DNA of 64,000 bases from Heliocidaris erythrogramma. Taxonomy: Eukaryota > Echinodermata > Echinoidea > Camarodonta > Echinometridae. The stretch is from NCBI GenBank assembly GCA_025617745.1, contig CM046857.1:28366094-28430093 (forward strand), in the 5' to 3' direction. The notes under the pieces are model-generated. The model saw nothing but the letters and a program-made list of their open reading frames with translations, had not been told where the DNA came from and made no database searches. Shown in pieces: positions 24,701 through 33,700 of this stretch (the stretch's first letter is position 1; each line of letters starts with the position of its first letter). Made by a program: the position numbers and the translations under genes.

Positions 24701-27700
24701 CGCATAACTCCATCCAAAATGACATCGTCATCGTAATTCTGGGTAGTCCACTTCATAATAACAATTGTAATAATAATAATAACAATAATAACAGCAACAA
24801 CAATATTATCAATAATAAAAATTATAATACTGATAATATTAGTAATAATAATAATAAAAATGATAAAACAGATAATACTACTACTAATAATAATGATAAT
24901 AATGATAATTATAATAATAATAATAATAATACAAATAATACTAGTAATAATAATAAATAAATGAATAGATACCATAAACAACCAAAGCCGAAGAAAGATG
25001 GATCGTAACAAGTTAAAGAAGGAGTCTTATCATCAGGCTGATATGATTATCATAAAAGGAAACAAAAGTAAAACCAAACTATAATGCAAAATATCTCAAA
25101 CAATTTATGCAGCAGGGCAGACTGAAATCATTGAGCATGTTTTATAACCTTGCAAAAATATTAACATTTCTTAAAACAGATTAAAATCTTAAATTGTAGA
25201 GGTAAATGCAGCATAGTATGCTGTAAGTAATGACCTTGCTTACACAACTATACATCATTTTGTTTGCCGCATATCAGAAATGATCTATGACGCAGATAGT
25301 TTTCAAACACTTTACAATTCCAACAGAACTTTACAAAAGCCGTGCAGCAGCTACTTCTTAAGAAAACCAAATTCAAGAAAAGAATGATAACAAGTGAGCA
25401 ATAACAAAAATGTTAAAGCCACTGCTATGTAGCACACCGCATCTGAAGAATAAAAATAACTCTTTATACTGGCATATTATGTGTAAGTATATAGGTCAGG
25501 TGCAATCGCTAATTGAATATAATTATAATGATTAAAAGCAACATACAACCAAATTTGAAGAATAGTGGATCAAAATGTTAAGTTTTCTTTCAGTCGGGCT
25601 AAAATAATTATCATACAGGGAATAATCCTAACTATCTATGCCGCATAAATAGATTAAAATCATTGAACATGTTCTTTAACTTTGCCCAAATGCCATCATT
25701 TCTAAACATGGATGAAAATCTTTCATTTTATACAGCTGCTTACAGCATAATAAATTTGTACAGATTCTAATGAGTTGCTTCATTTTACTGCACAGTCTGC
25801 GTTTTTAACCGTTACAACCGCTGACCTGAAGTTTGAAATAACTTTTACAAGCATAACGAATTACAAAACACTAAAAAACATTGAGAGTAAAACAATCCTC
25901 ATCGTAAAAAATAGAAATAAGGAATTACACATGGAGAAGAAAACATTCTGACCTAAATTAATGGCTTTTATCAACCAGTGCCCCGCCTTATAAGGAGTTG
26001 AAGCGATTTATTTGAAACAATCGCAAGTTAAAATCAATCGCAACTGTGTACTTAACATAGGCCTAGGCATAGGCGTACGAGAAGGAGGCTGCTGCAGCCA
26101 ACCCCCCCCCCCCCCCCCCGGATTTTGAAAGTGCAGATATTCCGGCAACTCACACCTCATATTCAGGGAGTGAGGTGCCCGAATATCCTCATATTCCAGT
26201 CATTATACGCCGAAATACGTTATTTGTATGATTTTTCACAACGGAATGGCACAATTATTTTTGGTCGCTAGCTTCGCGCGCTCGTAAATTAAAAAAAAAG
26301 GAAAGTTGCTATATTTTTTACAACAAAAAGGCCATAGGTGCCGTAACAGGGATCAAACCCCCAACCTTCGCGTTTCCAGTTTCCATTTCATTTTTTTATT
26401 CATTGCGGGGGTGGGGGAGGTGCTTTTCGTCGAAAAGAGATCCGCTTTTTAAAGATGGCAATTAAAGCCATAATATCCTATCGTTACCCTACAGTTTCCC
26501 GTTAACAGTGGCGTAGCTAGAGTCTAGCCATTGTGGGAGCACTGGCACCATTGGAGGCACAAGTCTTTTGGAATAATCTTAAAGCTAATCTAAGAAGCCG
26601 CTGGTGGAAGAGGGTTGGGGGGTTGCCGGAAGGGGTCCAACCGTCTTCTTTCCTATTCCATTTTCTTTCTTTTTTTCTTATTTTTTCGCCATCCGATGAG
26701 GGAGGGGTGGGGGCGTGCCCTCCCCCCCCCCCCCCCCCGTTGCTACACCTTTGCTCCTGATGAATTCGCCTTTTTTTAACAGGAATTATGAACCCTATTT
26801 CATTTTTCGGAAATACGAACCCTATTTCATTTTCGGAAATACGAACCTTATTTCATTTTCGGAAATACGAACCCTATTTCATTTTCGGAAATACGAACCC
26901 TTTTTCATTTTCGGAAATACGAACCTTATTTTATTTTCGGAAATACGAACCCTTTTTCATTTTCGGAAATACGAACCCTTTTTCATTTTCGGAAATACGA
27001 ACCTTCGGAATTATGAACCCTTTTTCATTTTCGGAAATACGAACCTTCGGAAATATGAACCCTATTTCATTTTCGGAATTATGAACCTTCGGATAAACGA
27101 ACCTTCGGATAAACGAACCTTCGGAATAACGAACCTTCGGAATAATGCAACAAATGTTCGGAATTACGAACCCTTTTTCATTTTCGGAATTATGAACCCC
27201 CAGGCATGGGAAATTAGTGTTTCGGAAATACGAACCTTCGGAAATACGAACCTTCGGAAAAACGAACCTTCGGAAAAACGAGATGCCCCCGGACAAACTA
27301 TCACTTCGGAGGCGATTTGGATGTAGCCACCTCGCCCAACGAACCTACGTCCTGTAGAGAAGAATGACGCATCACCTCTCAATCTAACTAGAAGACCGGA
27401 TGGTACCTAGACCAGGCCCAGCAATTAGCAGGCCAATAATTAGACGATCTGATGCTGATACCTCGAAAGGCAAGATGGTACTACTAACAACAAAAGAGAA
27501 AATCGGAATTGGGACATGGAATGTACGGACACTCTATCAAGATGGAAATCTTGAAATCCTGCTTTGCCAAATGGAAAAAGTTTGACTGGGAAGTTCTTGG
27601 CATATCAGAGACTCACTGGACTGACTCTGGAGAGTTTGTATAGCAGGGATACAAGATCCCCTGTTCAAGCTACAACTCGATCCGCAGGCAAGGGGTAGCA

Positions 27701-30700
27701 CTCATACTCAGCAAAACAGCACAAGGTACTCTACTAGGCTACAACCCCATCTCACAAAGAATCATAACAGCAAGATTCCAGATGAAAACTGGGGCCATAA
27801 CCATTATACAGGTTTATGCCCCAAGCTCAGCTGACCCGGAGGAAGAAGTAAATCAGTTTTATGATCAGCTGCAAACTGTGATCAACAAAATAAGCAAGAG
27901 TGATCTGCTCATTGTCATGGGAGATTTAAATGCCAAAGTAGGAAGTGACAGGACAAACTGGGAAAATGTACTGGGGAACTTCAGATATGGCGCTCTGAAT
28001 GAAAGAGGAGAAAAGCTACTTAACTTCTGTGCTGTAAATAATCTATCTGTCACCAACACCATGTTCAAACAGAGCAAACAGGGTCGGCAGTGGACATGGG
28101 AATCCCCAGATCAAAAGACTCACAACAAAATAGACTACATCATGATCAATGACAAGTACAAACACTGTGTCACAAATGCGAGAAGTTTCCCAAGTGCAGA
28201 TGTGGGATCTGACCACCAACTGGTGTTGGCCAAGCTTCGCCTGAAATTCAAGATCAACAAGAAAACCAAGTACCCGAAGCAGTATGATGTATTCAGACTT
28301 AAAGATCCACATGTCAAGGCCAACTACGAAGTGGAAATTGGGGGAAAGTTCGCACCTTTGCTGAACATGCCAGACACTGACACACAAACCACGTGGGAAG
28401 AAGTAAAGGCAGCCTTTGGTGAGACCTCAAAAGAAATCCTGGGGTACAAGAAAACCAATCAAGGGAAACCATGGATAAGTGAAGAGGTTATCAGCCTAGG
28501 TAATGAACGAAGCCAAGTAAAACAAGCTAAATCACACGATCCATCTAAGAAAAATAGATATAACTTCTTAAATCGTGAAATAAAGAGGAAGTCAAAAGGA
28601 TGTAAAGACACATGGCTTAAAAACTTGTGTACTAAAGTGGACAAGGCACATCAGGCAGCAAAATCAAAGGAGGTTTATTCAAAATTCAAAATCACAAGGA
28701 AAGCATCCACCAAAATGCAGACAATAAAATATAGAAATGGAGAACTCAAAGATGTGAAAACAAGATGGACAGAAAACTTTGAGGAACTCTACAACAAAAG
28801 AAATTCATTTGATGAGGAAATAGCCATCAGTATCCCCAAATGCATAATTCAGAACAGGAACCTGATATTATGAGGGACGAAATCGAGAGTGCTATAAAGA
28901 AACTAGCAGATGGAAAGGCTCCCGGATTTGACAGCATTTCAGCTGAAGCAATCAAAGCTTCTGGAAAATACTGGTATAGACATCCTACATCAGCTATGCC
29001 AAAAAAATACGGCACAATGAATCCTTTCCAGATGATTGGGGAAAGGCAATCATAACCCCCATATACAAGAAAAAGATAAGCTTGACTGTGGCAATTATAG
29101 AGGAATTAGCCTCCTCAGCCATGCTGGCAAAATATTAGCACTCATCATCCAGAGACGTATACTCAACAGAACAGAACAAGTTTTATCGGAATCTCAGGCA
29201 GGTTTTCGTCCAGAGAGATCAACAATAGACCAATTCTTTACTCTACGACAAATCATTGAGAAATACATGGAAACAAAAAGAGACCTGTTTATATGCTATG
29301 TGGACTTTGAAAAGGCCTTTGACTCAATCTGGCAGGAGGATTTGTGGAAAGCCCTCAACTTCTATGGATTGCCTCAACAATCTTTTGAAAGCACTTTACC
29401 AGAAATCTCAAAGTGCAGCAAGAGTAAATGGTGAACTTACAGACTGGTTCAAGACAACTGTGGGCGTAAGACAACAACAACAACACGTCTCCCTAAACTA
29501 GCACTAGAGGGAAGAATCTGTGGAAAGAGACCAAGAGGAAGACCACCCAAGAGGTCAGACTGTGTGAGAGCAGACTGTAGGAGGAAAAACCTGTGCTCCT
29601 TGGTCGAAGCCAGTCATCTTGCCAGAGACCGCCAAGATTAGCAGGATATCATGAAGCGGATGCCACCACTCAACCCCGAGTTGGAGTGACAGGCATAGGT
29701 CAAGGTAGGTCAAATTCACAAAAGATGTTCAAACCACCATAAACCCCCATTAACCTGGGTGCGCACAATTGTTTTATCATTTTAAACGCGCGATTGGGCA
29801 ATGCGGGCTTATTTTGGTACGCCTGTGGAGCTGTTCGTAAAAGTCATGCACTTTTCATTTTGACTATTCGTAGAGGTCAAGCATTTTTCAGTTGACTATT
29901 CGTAGAGGTCACGCACTTTCATTTCGCACGTACCCAAACACTGATAACGCATTGTGACTCTCTGATGGACTGAAGAGATCAGCGAAACACATAAGTACTA
30001 TTCCGTCAAGGTCACGAACTTTTCTTCTCGGGTCGATTAATATGGGGAAAACTACGTTTTATCACGTGATTACCTTTCCGACCAATCTAACAGCAAGATT
30101 CTTAGTATGTGGAATATAATAAGGTTTATGACACCTAATCATTTGTGTGAATTTGTCTTCTGTTGCAAGATTACCAAAGTCTTTATAGTGGCAGTACCCA
30201 CAATAGTAAAAGATCCAAGCCACAAGTTTTGGCTCGATCCCCCCGACTAGGTGACAGTCATTGCTATGAATGTGACATGCTTTGGGAGCAAAGTTTGTTG
30301 GTTTTGTTTTTTGTTGTTTGTTTTGTTGTTTTTTTTTTTTTTTTTGGGGGGGGGGTACAAAGGCGCCTGCAGTCTAACCCATTTGTCTAAATGAAATAAG
30401 TAAACAAATAGTCAACAAAAAGTAAAAAGGCCTTAATATTACCTAACTTTCCGTAACTATCCTCGGTTCGAGTGCTTGTAAAGAATTCTTCGACGAAATG
30501 GATGTAAGTTCCTGGCTTTCCACACCCTTGTACCTGTTGTGTGTAGGGACTGGAGTCCCACAGAGGATTGGGTGGTGCAACGATGACGTCAGCAACGTCA
30601 AAGGTCAGTCGTCCTGGTGACCTGTACTCGGGTTTAGTTGTCCAGTTAGATGGGATGAGAATAGTAATGTTCTTGAAGTAGACACGTCTTCTAGTTGCTT

Positions 30701-33700
30701 GATATAAGTATCGCGATCCATCGGTGAACATCCGCTTTGATAAATAACAAATTATAATAATAATAATAATGATAAAATTTTGATTTATTGTAGCTGCTTA
30801 CCACTGCAATCAATACTGGAACATTCAGAGGGTTACAACTGAATACTACTCAAGCTAACTCATATAACTAACTGCCTACCCATCTTAAAACAGAGTTGCT
30901 TTTATATATAGAATCACTGCTCCTAAATGATTTATATTGTTTGTATTTATAATGACAGCTTATGCTGGTCTCTGTATATAACACTCCATTATGATAACCC
31001 AATAGGCTTGACCCATAGTTCTTACCCAAGTCCCTATGTCACTCTAATGACCTACTCTGTACTAAGACTAACCAGCTGATTGTCAGGCTGTATATATAAA
31101 GCTAGAGCTGTGAATAGAGCATAAAATGTATTCCCAACTATATAGGGCAGAAATGCCTAACTCTATGAGTTAGGGCGTAACAATATATATAATATATATA
31201 TATAAGACTGAATCTAAATATCAGCATGATATGTACCTATTATGAAATGATACGAACGTATTTCGTCGATTCCCAGCGTTTGTTGTTATCTGGATTTTTC
31301 CTGCTGATTTCGCTTGCGTTTACCCATTTTCCCCATCTTTCTCGGTATTTAACGCGATCGGGAAAAATAAAAAAAATTGAAATAGATTATCCTTGCATGA
31401 TATTGTGGTCGTGACAACCTATGGCACAGCACATTTTCGGCATTTTGATGAAGAAAAGAAACAAAACGTTATTTTCACAAAGTCAAAACGCGTGCAAAGT
31501 CAATACGATGCCAAGCTATTGTTTTACAATCTAGACAGAAGTTCCGGGATGTCCGGAACGCAGAATACCCTGTTTTCCCCCGCTTTAATGGGAAAAAACA
31601 AAACAAAACAAGAACTAAAACAGTTTGAGGTCATTTCAATACGGCTTGTTCCGAAAGGGTAACGTCGCGTTGCGTCGCGTTGACTCAAACGCCACCATTT
31701 GTCCAAAAGTCCCCCCCCCCCCCCCCCCCGGTTTTTCCGAAAGGGTTCGTTGACTTTTTCTAAATATTGTTATTATTATCATTATCAGGGGCGGATCAAG
31801 GGTTTTGTAAAAGAGAGGGCACAAAGCCGGAAAATAACAATTACTGAGGCCATTTTTTATTGTGTATTTAAGGTATGCAAGTTGGGTTTCAAAAGGGGGC
31901 GGTCAATTCCCCCCCCCCCCCCCGATCCGCCCCTGATTATTATCATTCATCACGGGGGGGGGGGGGGGTCCAGATGTTTGTAAAAGGGAGCGGGAGCACA
32001 AAAATGCAGGGCTGTCAATTTTGGAGGGAGATCCGTATTTTAAATCATTCAGTGGGGGGGGGGGGGGGGTGACGAGAACTCGTTTGCCCAATTATTATAT
32101 TAGAAAGAGTCCAAACGCATGCTTGGACGAATGGCGGAGTTCGCGTCCACGTGACACGACGCGACGCTACCCACCCTTCTGGAACAAGCCTAAAATTCTA
32201 GCCTTGGGGCCTGTTGTGTCCATTTTTTTTAAATGACCCTTTCTGGGTGTTTTCCCTCCAAAGTTGAAGTAATCAAATCTAGTTTGATATATATGAAATA
32301 TCATTTCCTGGCATCTAAAATCAGACAAATGCTTTAGGTGCCCATTTTGCAAATAGAGAGCCATCTTATGTATCAAAATATTATAAAGTCACTGATTTAT
32401 TGAATATAAGTAAAATGCTTCTAATTAGGATCAGTTGACATTACGTCTTTGAAATCAATGAGATATGCGGCGCTGGTGCCCATTATGACCAAAAAAGGCC
32501 CTAAAAGGCCCAAATAATCTGTCTGCAACATAATTTTTTTTTTTTTCCTTTGTATCTTTGTTTCTAAATTCTAATGGCACAGACAACGAGTTTATAAAAT
32601 TTTTCGTATAAAAGCGTGGAATTTAGTACTGATATGCTGGAAATTTCTATAAACAGACAATATCAGTCTTACATTTGTAACATGTTTCTCTTCTGATTGA
32701 AGAGTTATTCAGAACAATATATATACATTAATATATATTAATGAAATCCTGGCTACGCGGTTGGTCCAGTGACAAGTGCTGTCCCTCTTTAGTCTACTCC
32801 GGAGACGTAACGAGCTATGGTAATAACATTTCGCGTTTTCCCATATTTTCAATTTTCATGAACTTTAGAAGTAGCACAGTGCTACGTATGGTCAATCAAA
32901 TCATGAATGGAAAATAATTTAATTCATCTGAATGGACAAGTCTCAAAAGGAGGCATTTTGGTATGGTAGTTATATTTGCCAAGGCACTTACATCACACTA
33001 TAATTTTCATTCGATTAAGTCTTTGTGAAATAGGCCTCAGGTATATCAACTATTATCATTCAATATCAATAAATGTGTATCGTTCAAGGTGAATATTTTT
33101 TATGAAATGACGCCGACCGTATTTTGAATATTAAGAATAATTAATAAAATTTAAAGGTATTTAATTTTCATTACAAACAGTCCATTCCCAATATGTCATT
33201 CATTTACAGACAATGGTTGAGTTAGAGCTTTTCCTCTAAAAAGTGCTCCTAAAATGCAACTTTTGCAAATGATTTTTGAAAAAGTCCTTACCGTGGAGGG
33301 GGATACCCCTCCCACACTCTCGCCGCTGGCGCCCCCCCCCCCCCCCCCATTTCAAATTCCTTGATCCGCCACTGTCTTTGTGTCTATTTTTAGGCAAAAA
33401 AAGTTGCAACATCCATAGCTTTCTCCCTTTACGATATAAGCTTCTAGACACAGCATACACGTTATGCAAATAAACACATCTTGAAACAGACCAGGGGCCT
33501 GTAACATAAAGAGATACGATCAATCATACCATCAATTGTAAATCTTCAGTACATGGTTTGCCATAGACTTACGATTGATTTAATGACATGAAGTGGCCAT
33601 CTGTTTTTAGGACATACTGCCTTGCCAATAGTTATACTTTAAAGTATGCCATATTTAAACACTTTAGGGCCATGTTTAATAAGGCAACCCTCTTGTGAAG

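Larger units (their letters stand above)
22745..27281. mobile_element. Foldback element C: TTTCCGAAGGTTCG phrase arms, 4.5 kb
   Basis: The left array (22745-23190) and right array (26777-27281) are mirror images. The outer part of each consists of short units (GGTTCGTTTTTCCGAA) and the inner part of longer units (GGTTCGTATTTCCGAAAATG plus A-rich spacer). This symmetry argues that they are two arms of one element and not two independent arrays. The interior (23191-26776) holds two ATA/ATT microsatellites, a short MITE and a C-run element, with no gene seen. The left flank shares the GGGACAAACGGTTACA sequence with foldback B. Confidence 0.65.

Noticed and set aside
23193-25011. Isoleucine-rich open frames resembling membrane proteins
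   Set aside because: They lie over ATT and ATA microsatellites.
26715-27326. 203-codon open frame with repeated FSEIRTLFHFRKYEP motifs
   Set aside because: Translated tandem repeat of foldback C; both strands are open and the sequence is explained by the array.
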